From NCBI RefSeq assembly GCF_002355595.1, contig NZ_AP017422.1:7630823-7694822 (forward strand): a DNA stretch of 64,000 nt. The letters run 5' to 3'. The stretch comes from Filimonas lacunae. Its GTDB lineage: Bacteria > Bacteroidota > Bacteroidia > Chitinophagales > Chitinophagaceae. A program made the position numbers and the translations under genes. Position 1 is the first letter of the stretch. Every line of letters starts with the position of its first letter. Below, piece by piece: positions 44,132 through 52,665 of the stretch. The notes below the pieces were generated by a model that saw nothing but the letters and a program-made list of their open reading frames with translations, made no database searches and was not told the origin of the DNA.

Positions 44132-45235
44132 ATGAAACGCAGTATATTAAAAATAGCAGGTTGTTTAACGCTGATGGTTGCTTTGGCTGCTGTCTCTGTA
44201 GATGCGTCTGCACAGAAAAAGAGAACTAAAAAGAAGCGTGATACAACGGATCAAAGTGGTTATGGAACTACGCCTAGTGGTTACGGCACTCCGACTCAGC
44301 AGCCTGCTACTAATAATAATGACAATGGTTTAGGTGCTTATGGCACTCCTGCCGGTCAACAACCAGCTGCTGCTCCTGCAGGTAATGTACCTATTGAGGT
44401 AATTCCTGGTGCGGGTGGTGGATTAGGTGACACTATCAAACCTTCTCTTCGTAACGACAACGCTATTGAGAGAAACCTGGTAAAAGAAAGGATACCTCTG
44501 GTGTATGACCATATTCGTGAAGATGATGCGGTGTATCGTCAGCGTGTATGGCGTATTATTGACGCAAGAGAAAAAGTAAACCTGCCTTTCCGTTATTCAG
44601 CTAATGAAGACAACGGTAACCAGCGCTTCATATCTATTTTGTATGATGCAATAACAGGTCCGGATAGCGTTACCGCATTTAACGGCGACGACGACCGTTT
44701 CACTATTCCTTTAACCAAAGAGCAGGTAACACAGGCTTTAACCGGTGGTGCCGCTATGGATACTGTAGACGTAACTGACCTTAACGGTAACGTTATTAAA
44801 AGAGAAGTACGTTCTAAACAAGTTCCTGTTGACTCTATCTATCAGTTTAAAGTAAAAGAAGAGTGGATCTTCGATAAAGAATCTTCCCGTTTGATTGTAC
44901 GTATCTTAGGCATTGCGCCAATGATGCACATGTACACCAGCACCGGTGTTGATTTGGGCGAAGACAGAATTCTTTTCTGGGTATATTATCCTGATTTAAG
45001 AGCTTCTTTGGCTACACACGAAGTGTTTAATGGTAAAAACTATGGTGGCAGAATGAGCTGGGAAGAACTGTTCGAAAACAGAATGTTCGCCAGCCGCATT
45101 GTAAAGTCTACCTTAGACAATCCATTCGACAGAGAGCTGAAAGAGTATATAAAAGATCCTCTTTTCCGCTTGCTGGAAGGTGAAAACATTAAAGAAAAAA
45201 TATTCAACTACGAACAGTCTCTTTGGGCTTACTAG
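44132..45235 (+). CDS. gldN: Gliding motility/T9SS ring protein GldN
   Basis: A 367-residue periplasmic protein with a signal peptide (about 1-28), a low-complexity Gly/Tyr/Gln/Pro linker with repeated SGYGT/YGTP motifs (about 45-90) and the GldN domain with IVYYPDLR-like WVYYPDLRASLATHEVF and RMSWEELFENRMFASRI. It forms a ring with GldK. It is last in the operon and is followed by a strong terminator. The linker is longer than I would expect for PorN proteins. Confidence 0.94.
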   Translation: MKRSILKIAGCLTLMVALAAVSVDASAQKKRTKKKRDTTDQSGYGTTPSGYGTPTQQPATNNNDNGLGAYGTPAGQQPAAAPAGNVPIEVIPGAGGGLGDTIKPSLRNDNAIERNLVKERIPLVYDHIREDDAVYRQRVWRIIDAREKVNLPFRYSANEDNGNQRFISILYDAITGPDSVTAFNGDDDRFTIPLTKEQVTQALTGGAAMDTVDVTDLNGNVIKREVRSKQVPVDSIYQFKVKEEWIFDKESSRLIVRILGIAPMMHMYTSTGVDLGEDRILFWVYYPDLRASLATHEVFNGKNYGGRMSWEELFENRMFASRIVKSTLDNPFDRELKEYIKDPLFRLLEGENIKEKIFNYEQSLWAY

Positions 45236-45259
45236 TAAAAGATATTTAAACCAACCAAT

Positions 45260-45293
45260 AAAAAAGGGATACGTGAAAATGTATCCCTTTTTT
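45260..45293. terminator. Bidirectional terminator after gldN
   Basis: Perfect 13-bp stem AAAAAAGGGATAC / GTATCCCTTTTTT (45260-45272 and 45281-45293), loop GTGAAAAT. It ends gldKLMN on the plus strand and could also stop readthrough from uvrC on the minus strand. Confidence 0.9.
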
Positions 45294-45350
45294 ATTTCTT
45301 GTTTATTCCCGCCTGTTGTGATTTTTTTTCAAAAAAACTATCCCTAAAAC

Positions 45351-45380
45351 TTGGTGGGTTACTAACATTCGTTATATTTG
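45351..45380 (+). promoter_or_regulatory. Orphan promoter facing the uvrC 3' end
   Basis: TTG at 45351-45353, 19-base spacer, TATATTTG at 45373-45380: a perfect consensus match on the plus strand. No plus-strand gene follows; uvrC on the other strand ends at 45451. Confidence 0.6.
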
Positions 45381-45386
45381 TTACGG

Positions 45387-45447
45387 TTTTTCATAGGATA
45401 TTGGATTTTAAAACGGGGTAGGATTTCAATCCAGGCCCCTCCCTTTT
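45387..45447 (+). ncRNA. Candidate small RNA between gldN and uvrC
   Basis: The stretch starts about six bases after a perfect promoter and ends in a hairpin (GGGG, GGAT, loop TTCA, ATCC, CCCC, about 45415-45437) followed by TCCCTTTTT. This would give an RNA of about 60 nt, ending close to or antisense to the uvrC stop region. No start codon with a meaningful frame is present. Evidence is from sequence pattern only. Confidence 0.35.
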
Positions 45448-45450
45448 TCT

Positions 45451-47289
45451 TCACTCACTTTCTTCTTTATCTATCTCTGTTTCATCGAAATGATGAAAAT
45501 AATTCCAGACCAATTTAGCTTTTGCATTTCCTATTTCTGTTGTCAATTCCTCTATAGAAGCTTCTTTTACTTTAGTTACAGAACGGAAAGTTTTTAATAA
45601 CTGGGTAGCAGTACTATCACCAATGCCTTTTATACCTTCCAGTTCATTTTTGAAGGTGCCTTTACTACGCTGATTACGGTGGAAAGTAATGCCAAAACGG
45701 TGTACTTCGTCCCTGATACGGCGGATGAGTTTTAAACTTTCACTGTCCCAGGAAAGCTTTAAAGATTCGCTATCTCCCGGGAAAAATAATTCTTCTTCAT
45801 TTTTAGCTAAACCAACCAATGTCATCTGGCCTGTCAGGTTCAATTCGTGAATGCTTTCCATAGCGGCACCCAGTTGTCCTTTACCGCCATCAATAATTAC
45901 CAGTTGGGGTAGGGGCGCATTTTCGGTGCTAAGGCGCTTATAACGTCTGTAAACCGCTTCCTTCATGGTGGCAAAGTCGTTGATGCCTTGCACCGTTTTT
46001 ACATTAAAATGCCGGTAATCCTGTTTGCTGGGCACCCCCTCTTTAAAGCATACCATTGCCGATACCGGGTAGCTCCCCTGAAAGTTAGAGTTATCAAAAC
46101 ATTCAATATGAACCGGTAAAACGGGCAATTGCAAATCTTGCTGCACATTGTACAATACCTGCTTACGTTCCATATCAGTATGGCCTTCCAGTTGCAGTAT
46201 TTTGCGTTTACGCAGCTCTTCCTTAAAGTAGTTTACATTTTTGTAGGAAAGGTCCAGCAGCTTTTTCTTATCCCCTCCTTTGGGAATAGTAAGGGACAGC
46301 GCTGTATCGGCTAACTCCACCGTAAAAGGCGCCACTATTTCATCTGCTATGCTGTTAAAGGTTTCACGCAGGTTTACAATAGCAAATGCCAGTACTTCTT
46401 CATCCGGTTCTTCCAGTTTGGTTTCCAGTTCTACCGTGTGGGTTTGCACAATAGTGCCGTTTTGTACCATCAGGTAGTTAACATAGGCAGTTTCATGCTC
46501 CTTTAAAATGGTAAACACATCCAGGTTACCCAAATGCCTGCTTACAATAACAGAACGTGCCTGGTAGTTTTCAAGATGCTCCAGTTTTTTACGCACCATT
46601 TCTGCCTTTTCAAACTGCAGGTTCATGGCAAAATCTTTCATCTCCTGCTGAAAATGCTGAATAACCGGTGCCAGGTTGCCTTTCAGCATTTGCCGTATCT
46701 GTTGCAGGCCGCTGGCGTAATCCTCATCCTGTTGCAGGTTTTCGCAAGGCCCTTTGCAGTTACCTAAATGGTACTCCAGGCAAACTTTGAATTTACCTTT
46801 ATTGATATTGTTACGGGTTAAGTTAAGCTTACAGGTACGGAGGGGAATGTACTGCCTGATAAAATCGATCAGCTCCCTAACCTTACCTGCCGAGGTAAAA
46901 GGCCCCAGGTATTCACTGCCATCATTAATTTTTCTGCGGGTAAGAAAAATACGCGGGAAGGGTTCTTTTTTGATAACAATATAAGGATAGGTTTTATCAT
47001 CCTTCAGGTTGATATTAAACCGTGGCTGAAACTGTTTAATCAGTGCATTCTCCAGCAGAAAAGCATCCTGTTCCGAATCTACAATCGTAAATTCAATACG
47101 CTGAATACGCTGAACAAGCTCGTGCGTTTTATAGCTGACAAACGTTTTATTGAAATAAGAACTAACCCTTTTTCTAAGGCTTTTGGCCTTGCCTACATAT
47201 AATAAAACACCTTCGGTATCAAAATATTTATAAATACCCGGTTGTAAAGGAATGGTACCTGCAATTTGTTGAAACTGTTCGGCCGTCAT
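45451..47289 (-). CDS. uvrC: Excinuclease ABC subunit C
   Basis: A 612-residue nucleotide-excision repair nuclease that makes both incisions around a UvrAB-marked lesion. The N-terminal GIY-YIG domain (GIYKYFDTEGVLLYVGKAKS, about 18-37) is followed by a UVR motif region (about 205-240), the RNase H-like domain with IECFDNSNFQGSYPVSAMV, and a C-terminal helix-hairpin-helix at LEGIKGIGDSTATQLL. The gene ends downstream of the gldN terminator. It is 15 bp after a lipoprotein gene on the same strand. Confidence 0.97.
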   Translation of the reverse strand: MTAEQFQQIAGTIPLQPGIYKYFDTEGVLLYVGKAKSLRKRVSSYFNKTFVSYKTHELVQRIQRIEFTIVDSEQDAFLLENALIKQFQPRFNINLKDDKTYPYIVIKKEPFPRIFLTRRKINDGSEYLGPFTSAGKVRELIDFIRQYIPLRTCKLNLTRNNINKGKFKVCLEYHLGNCKGPCENLQQDEDYASGLQQIRQMLKGNLAPVIQHFQQEMKDFAMNLQFEKAEMVRKKLEHLENYQARSVIVSRHLGNLDVFTILKEHETAYVNYLMVQNGTIVQTHTVELETKLEEPDEEVLAFAIVNLRETFNSIADEIVAPFTVELADTALSLTIPKGGDKKKLLDLSYKNVNYFKEELRKRKILQLEGHTDMERKQVLYNVQQDLQLPVLPVHIECFDNSNFQGSYPVSAMVCFKEGVPSKQDYRHFNVKTVQGINDFATMKEAVYRRYKRLSTENAPLPQLVIIDGGKGQLGAAMESIHELNLTGQMTLVGLAKNEEELFFPGDSESLKLSWDSESLKLIRRIRDEVHRFGITFHRNQRSKGTFKNELEGIKGIGDSTATQLLKTFRSVTKVKEASIEELTTEIGNAKAKLVWNYFHHFDETEIDKEESE

Positions 47290-47304
47290 AGTAAAAGCCT
47301 CCTG

Positions 47305-47901
47305 TTATTTATTCTCATTCCATACAACAGTGGTTTGACTGGTATGTTCATCCTTGCCATTCAATATGATAGTTTTAGCAATGCTGCAACTGCTATTTGC
47401 CTTCCAACCCAGTTTATAAATAAAGGTGGTATCAGCTGCCTGTTGCATAATGCTCATAAATATCCGTTTTACCATTTTGGTTTCCTGATTCAGCATTATA
47501 TCTACCTGTTGAACAGGTAACTCTTTATTACGGGTGGAGTAGCTCATAGTAATACTATGTGTGCTTTCATCATTAAAAGCATCTTCCCGGTAGTATTTTT
47601 TTACCGTAGTATCTTCTATGGAGTATTGGGTGAACAGATTTACTGTATGCATAAATTCCGCTACCGTTAACACAGCCGAATCGCGTTGTTGTGCTTGTGT
47701 GGTAATTTTATAAATGAAGTAGGGCGTAGTGCTTACATCTTTTATCTGTTGCTGGAAAAAGCTGTGTACAGGATAAAACTCTAATGAATCATTGTCGTTG
47801 GTTAAATTCTCCGGGGCTTCTTTAGGTTTGTCTTTACACGATACTGCTAGTATAGAAAATAATAGGCCCGCTGCTAAGTAAGAAAAACGTAAACATTTCA
47901 T
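47305..47901 (-). CDS. Uncharacterised lipoprotein
   Basis: A 198-residue secreted protein with a signal peptide and lipobox LAVSC (Cys22). The mature part has repeated beta-strand-like segments and resembles no family I know. It lies between uvrC (15 bp downstream) and the sigma-factor partner gene (46 bp upstream) on the same strand, so it may be in one transcript with the sigma cassette. Confidence 0.65.
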   Translation of the reverse strand: MKCLRFSYLAAGLLFSILAVSCKDKPKEAPENLTNDNDSLEFYPVHSFFQQQIKDVSTTPYFIYKITTQAQQRDSAVLTVAEFMHTVNLFTQYSIEDTTVKKYYREDAFNDESTHSITMSYSTRNKELPVQQVDIMLNQETKMVKRIFMSIMQQAADTTFIYKLGWKANSSCSIAKTIILNGKDEHTSQTTVVWNENK

Positions 47902-47947
47902 GCTGCTAAGTTACAACGCTGCCGGTGTATTGCAGCTGGTAACATGC

Positions 47948-49321
47948 CTATTTGATGGGAGTAGAGAAGCCTAGTTTTATACCATAATCCAGTAAAAACT
48001 CCCTGACTGGGTATTGGTTTTTGAAAGTAGATAACTGCTGATAACGGAACTGCGGACCAATTTGCCAGGTTATTTCGCCGGTTCTGTAGCTGATAAATGT
48101 TTCAAAGCTGGTATTAATATTCCACCGGCGTGCCAGGGAAGTGCCGCCTACATAGTTTTTGTAATCCGTGCTGATAATATAAGCCTGGTTTTGTAAAATG
48201 TAAGTAGGTTGAATAGATGCGCTTACGTGCCAGGATAATTTTTTCCGTTCCCAGCCTTTCCAGCTGATACTTACAGGTATGGCTAACTCGCGGTATACGT
48301 TCTGTAAGGTTACCGGATAACTGCCTTTGAGGTTACGGTAGGGAGTATAGGTAGTAAGCGTGTCCATACCACTTAATGCTACATTAGCCCTTTCGTAGTT
48401 AAAGGTAGAAGCTTCTATATTGTATTTACGGCTGTTATATTGTAAGCCAGCCTTGATAGTAAATTGCTTGTTCAACTGGTAACCGATGGCAAATCCTATT
48501 TCAAAGCCATTGGCTGGTGTATGCTTTACCACGCTATTGACATCATCTGTAGCGGGAGGTGCTATGGGGGCATTGTCTAAACCAGGTGCAGATTTGGTGT
48601 TTTTTCCCGATACCAGTCTGCGATAGGTTTGTGAAGGCGTTACATACAGCTGAAAGCTCCAACGGTCGTTGCTGGCTGCCTGGTTTATTACAGGGGCGGC
48701 CATAGCCGTGTGGTTTTGGGCAGCTTTTACGCTTTTTTCCACTGGGGCAACGGAGTGTTCAGCAACTGTGTTGTGCGCTATTACCATACTGTCTATATAG
48801 CTATCCGCAACAATAGATATGTTTTCAAGGCTGGCAGGCGGCATTGCCTGAAATACAGCTTCAGGTAATATAGAAGAAACCGGCTGGTTCAGTAGTTCAA
48901 CAGTGGCAGTGGTGGAAATATTCTGTAAACTGTCTTTAGAAGAAATTACACTGGCATCTGTGGCATACATGTTTAAGCGCTCTGTGGCATAGGCTATTGT
49001 CTTTTGGGTAATAGCACCGGTAGCCAGGCTTTCTTCCAGTGATTGTATGTTGGAAGCACTGTCTTTGGCAGTAACGGGAATTTTGCTGGCCAGTAAATGG
49101 CTGCGGTAAAAGAAATGTTCTTCTGGTTTTACCAGTAAGGTGCCTACCACTAATGCGGCTATAATAAAAAGGAGTATAAATGGCAAAGCGGGCCAGCGTA
49201 CATCTTCATGCAGCTGCTGCTGTATCTTTCGCCAAACATGGTCGGACGGATAAAGGCGGTGCTGGTTAGCCCGGTTTTCCAGGAACTGCTCCATTTCATC
49301 TTTATACAAGGGATCATGCAT
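47948..49321 (-). CDS. Trans-envelope protein: cytoplasmic N-terminus, one TM helix, linker, outer-membrane barrel
   Basis: A 457-residue protein of mixed layout. Residues 1-44 are cytoplasmic-like and charged, 46-64 form a membrane helix (PFILLFIIAALVVGTLLV), 65-218 are a Ser/Ala/Thr/Val-rich linker, and 220-457 look like an outer-membrane beta-barrel with alternating strands (GFEIGFAIGYQLNKQFTIKA, IPVSISWKG, ITWQIGPQFRYQQL, DYGIKLGFS). There is no cleavable signal peptide. The gene lies 27 bp after an ECF sigma gene, the place of an anti-sigma factor. It may hold the sigma factor inside the cell and sense at the outer membrane (inference). The short N-terminus does not match a known anti-sigma domain. 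Confidence 0.7.
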   Translation of the reverse strand: MHDPLYKDEMEQFLENRANQHRLYPSDHVWRKIQQQLHEDVRWPALPFILLFIIAALVVGTLLVKPEEHFFYRSHLLASKIPVTAKDSASNIQSLEESLATGAITQKTIAYATERLNMYATDASVISSKDSLQNISTTATVELLNQPVSSILPEAVFQAMPPASLENISIVADSYIDSMVIAHNTVAEHSVAPVEKSVKAAQNHTAMAAPVINQAASNDRWSFQLYVTPSQTYRRLVSGKNTKSAPGLDNAPIAPPATDDVNSVVKHTPANGFEIGFAIGYQLNKQFTIKAGLQYNSRKYNIEASTFNYERANVALSGMDTLTTYTPYRNLKGSYPVTLQNVYRELAIPVSISWKGWERKKLSWHVSASIQPTYILQNQAYIISTDYKNYVGGTSLARRWNINTSFETFISYRTGEITWQIGPQFRYQQLSTFKNQYPVREFLLDYGIKLGFSTPIK

Positions 49322-49348
49322 TGGTCTAACTCAAAATAAATGGTCTAA

Positions 49349-49933
49349 TTAAGTAGTGCCTAAATTAGGCATCAACGCTGCATCGCCACCAGGTTTTTCT
49401 ATTATTTTTTTCCTGATAAGCAAGTCTTCCAGCATTACCCGGGCGCGGGTGTACTGGCTTCTGCTGGTACTTTCGCCTATTTCCAGCATATCGGCGATTT
49501 CTTTGTGTGAATAGCCTTCTATTGCATAAAGATTTAATACGGTTTTATAACCAATAGGCAGTAAGCGAATGCACTCTACCACCTGTTTTACCTGCATAAT
49601 GGCAGAAATGGATTCCTCCCTTACCTGCATATATTGCTCTGCATGAATCAATTCTACGTTATCCGAAAATTTCTTGTCTTTTTTGAGCTGGTTAATACAG
49701 GTGTGCACAATAATACGACGTATCCAGCCTTCAAATGATCCGCGGTTTTCAAAACCTCCCATTTGTGTAAATACTTTGATAAACCCCTCCTGCAGCATGT
49801 CTTCTGCGTCTTGCCTGCTTTGTGAAAAGCGATAGCATACAGAGAGCATTCGTGGGCTATAGCGGTTGTACAGTTCCCGTTGGGAAACCGGATCATTTTG
49901 TAAGCAGCCTAGTATGAGGGCTTCCTCCGTCAT
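49349..49933 (-). CDS. ECF-type RNA polymerase sigma factor
   Basis: A 194-residue sigma-70 family protein of the ECF class. Region 2 is seen at LYNRYSPRMLSVCYRFSQSR and DAEDMLQEGFIKVF (about 22-75), and region 4 at LPIGYKTVLNLYAIEGYSHK followed by EIADMLEIGESTSRSQYTRA. The start ATG is at 49933. It is first in a transcript with the two-membrane partner and the lipoprotein. Such sigma factors in Bacteroidota are usually held by a membrane anti-sigma protein encoded next door. Confidence 0.92.
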   Translation of the reverse strand: MTEEALILGCLQNDPVSQRELYNRYSPRMLSVCYRFSQSRQDAEDMLQEGFIKVFTQMGGFENRGSFEGWIRRIIVHTCINQLKKDKKFSDNVELIHAEQYMQVREESISAIMQVKQVVECIRLLPIGYKTVLNLYAIEGYSHKEIADMLEIGESTSRSQYTRARVMLEDLLIRKKIIEKPGGDAALMPNLGTT

Positions 49934-50029
49934 GAGCTTAAAGGTTCTGCCTTAAAATTAAGAAATTTTTAATACCAAACTACTTCAATAAGGGGGTAAT
50001 AGCTGAATAAATATTTTTTTGTAACAATG

Positions 50030-50061
50030 TTGTAAATATGACGCTTGCTTGTTTATATTTG
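50030..50061 (+). promoter_or_regulatory. Promoter of the TonB-dependent receptor gene
   Basis: TTG at 50030-50032, 21-base spacer, TATATTTG at 50054-50061; the full TAnnTTTG consensus. It lies 22 bp before the receptor ATG and is divergent from the sigma factor gene. Confidence 0.65.
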
Positions 50062-50083
50062 CAACGGCGTAACAAAAACAACA

Positions 50084-52471
50084 ATGAAAAGAATCCTTTA
50101 TCTATTAGGGCTTGTAATACTATGTGTACCAGGCCTGTATGCGCAAAACGCAACTTCGGGCAAGACAGTAGCTGTTTTATCCGGCAAAGTAACCGATGCT
50201 ACTTCCGGTAATGCACTACCTGGTGCAACGATATTTATACATGAACTGAAAACAGGAGTGATCTCTCAAAATGATGGTTCTTATACCAGTCCTAAACTCA
50301 GGCCTGGAAAATACCTGGTAGAAGTATCCTACCAGGGATATGGTTCTGTTATTGAAACCATTAACCTGCAACAGGCTACCCAGGAGAATTTTGCTTTAAA
50401 AGAAAGTATTGTAGAACAGGAAGGCGTAACGGTAACCGGTGTTACATCAGCGACAAAAACAAAACTGTCGCCACAACCAGTAGTGATTGTAAAGCGTGAC
50501 GACCTGATAAAAACCACTTCCACCAACCTGATAGATGCACTGAGCAAAGCTGTGCCTGGTGTCACCAATATTGCTACCGGCCCGGCCATCAGCAAACCTG
50601 TTATCAGGGGCTTAGGCTACAACAGGGTAGTAGTAGTGAATGATGGTATGCGTCAGGAAGGCCAGCAATGGGGCGATGAGCATGGTATTGAAATAGACGA
50701 TTATAGTGTACAGCGTGTAGAAGTGTTGAAAGGACCGGCTTCTTTAATGTATGGTAGCGATGCTATGGGCGGTGTAGTGAACATACAATCTTATACACCG
50801 GCACCGGAAGGCACTATGGGAGTGAATGTGTTAAGTGAATATCAAACCAACAACAGGTTACGTGGTGTGTATGCCAATGTAAACGGAACTAAAAATGGTA
50901 TTGACTGGAATGCATATGGTACTTACAAAGGAGCCGCTGACTATCAGAATAAATATGATGGCCGAGTTTATAACTCTAAGTTCTATAATAAAAACTTTGG
51001 AGGTTTGCTGGGCTACACGGGTAAATGGGGGTATAGCCGCATTAGTGCTTCAAATTTCGATCAGCATATCGGCATGGTGGAAGGAGAGCGGGATGATGCT
51101 ACAGGGGCTTTTGTAAAGGCCGATGGCGAAATTGCTACTAATGCCGATTTTAATAAAATAAAGCCGCAGATCCCTTTCCAGCATATTCAGCATTTTAAAA
51201 CAGTTTGGGATAACAGTATTCGTTTAGGGGCAGAAAGATTAGACGCTATTGTGGCTTACCAGCATAACCAGCGCCGCGAGTTTGGAGAAAGTGAAACTGT
51301 GCCCAGCGCTTACTTTGATTTAAAAACGATCAACTATTCGCTGAAACTGCAACTGGCCGAACGTAATAACTGGAAAACTAGTGTGGGAGTAACCGGCATG
51401 TATCAAACCAACCGTAACAAAGCCGAAGAGCGTTTGATTCCTGATTATGACCTGTTTGATATTGGTGGTTTCGTATTTACACAATACACGAAAGATAAGC
51501 TTACAGTAAGTGGTGGTGTACGTTATGATAATCGCCATATTAACAGCCTGGCTACTTTTGATGAAACTGATTTAAAATTTGCTTCCTTCACTAAAAACTT
51601 TTCTAACATTTCTGGTAGTATCGGTGCCAGCTATGCTGCTTCTAAACAAACCACTTTTAAAGTAAACATCTCCCGTGGCTTCAGAGCGCCTAACATGGCC
51701 GAGCTGGCCAGCAACGGGGCGCATGAAGGCACCAACCGTTACGAAGTGGGTAATACCAATTTGAAATCGGAAACCAGTTTTCAGGTAGATGCCGGTGTGG
51801 AAGTAAATACCGAACACGTATCTGTAGCTGCTTCCCTGTATTATAATAATATCCGCAATTTTATCTTTTACGAAAAAATGGTGAATGGGGCAGGGGCAGA
51901 CTCTGTGATAGCAGATCCGTCAGGTGACTTATTTGTATATCAGTTTGACCAGCATAATGCTAATTTGTATGGTGGTGAAATTAGTGTGGACATTCATCCG
52001 CATCCATTGGACTGGTTGCATTTTGAAAATATTTTCTCTTATACGCGTGCTCAGTTTACCAGTGAAATAGGGGGAACTAAAAACATTCCTTTTATTCCTG
52101 CAGGGCGCCTGGTGTCGGAGTTAAAAGGTAACTTTTTACCTAAAGGCAAAGGCTTGCGTAATGTTTATGCCAGTGTGGAAAGTGATTACAATTTCGCGCA
52201 AAATCATGCCTTCACCGGTTTTAATACAGAAACTGCTACCGGTAGCTATTGGCTTATCAACGCAGGCATTGGTACTGATATCGTTAGCAGGGGTAAAAAG
52301 ATATTCAGCATCAGCATCAATGGCTTAAACCTGGCCGATGTGGCTTATCAGAATCATTTAAGCAGGTTAAAATACAATCCTGAAAACCTGGCAACAGGCA
52401 GAATGGGCGTATTTAATATGGGCAGAAACTTTAGTGTAAAAATTAATGTTCCCCTGAGCTTTAAAATATAA
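50084..52471 (+). CDS. TonB-dependent outer membrane receptor
   Basis: A 795-residue receptor. Signal peptide (LYLLGLVILCVPGLYA), a carboxypeptidase-like beta domain (about 40-115: GKVTDATSGNALPGATIF), the plug domain (about 120-240) with RVEVLKGPASLMYGSDAMGG, and a 22-strand barrel to the C-terminus. The upstream frame (from 50045) adds only 13 residues before this start and is rejected. The plug segment GDEHGIEID is close to that of metal-type receptors, but the substrate is not clear. It has its own promoter and terminator, and no SusD-like gene follows. Confidence 0.92.
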   Translation: MKRILYLLGLVILCVPGLYAQNATSGKTVAVLSGKVTDATSGNALPGATIFIHELKTGVISQNDGSYTSPKLRPGKYLVEVSYQGYGSVIETINLQQATQENFALKESIVEQEGVTVTGVTSATKTKLSPQPVVIVKRDDLIKTTSTNLIDALSKAVPGVTNIATGPAISKPVIRGLGYNRVVVVNDGMRQEGQQWGDEHGIEIDDYSVQRVEVLKGPASLMYGSDAMGGVVNIQSYTPAPEGTMGVNVLSEYQTNNRLRGVYANVNGTKNGIDWNAYGTYKGAADYQNKYDGRVYNSKFYNKNFGGLLGYTGKWGYSRISASNFDQHIGMVEGERDDATGAFVKADGEIATNADFNKIKPQIPFQHIQHFKTVWDNSIRLGAERLDAIVAYQHNQRREFGESETVPSAYFDLKTINYSLKLQLAERNNWKTSVGVTGMYQTNRNKAEERLIPDYDLFDIGGFVFTQYTKDKLTVSGGVRYDNRHINSLATFDETDLKFASFTKNFSNISGSIGASYAASKQTTFKVNISRGFRAPNMAELASNGAHEGTNRYEVGNTNLKSETSFQVDAGVEVNTEHVSVAASLYYNNIRNFIFYEKMVNGAGADSVIADPSGDLFVYQFDQHNANLYGGEISVDIHPHPLDWLHFENIFSYTRAQFTSEIGGTKNIPFIPAGRLVSELKGNFLPKGKGLRNVYASVESDYNFAQNHAFTGFNTETATGSYWLINAGIGTDIVSRGKKIFSISINGLNLADVAYQNHLSRLKYNPENLATGRMGVFNMGRNFSVKINVPLSFKI

Positions 52472-52515
52472 CTATTTCACGTTTTTCTTTATAGCAGTAG
52501 GTTTTGGTTGTCCAG

Positions 52516-52544
52516 GGGGTATTCGAACAGAATACCCCTTTTTT
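52516..52544 (+). terminator. Terminator of the TonB-dependent receptor gene
   Basis: Perfect 9-bp stem GGGGTATTC / GAATACCCC (52516-52524, 52530-52538), loop GAACA, followed by six T residues. Confidence 0.92.
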
Positions 52545-52665
52545 GCGTCCTCTAATAAATTGTTAAAGGCGGTGTAATAAAAATGTGTATCCGGTTAATA
52601 TAGGATCAAAACAGTGTAAAATTTAGGAAGGATAATGCTGGTGTGACGGGTAATTTTATGATGTT

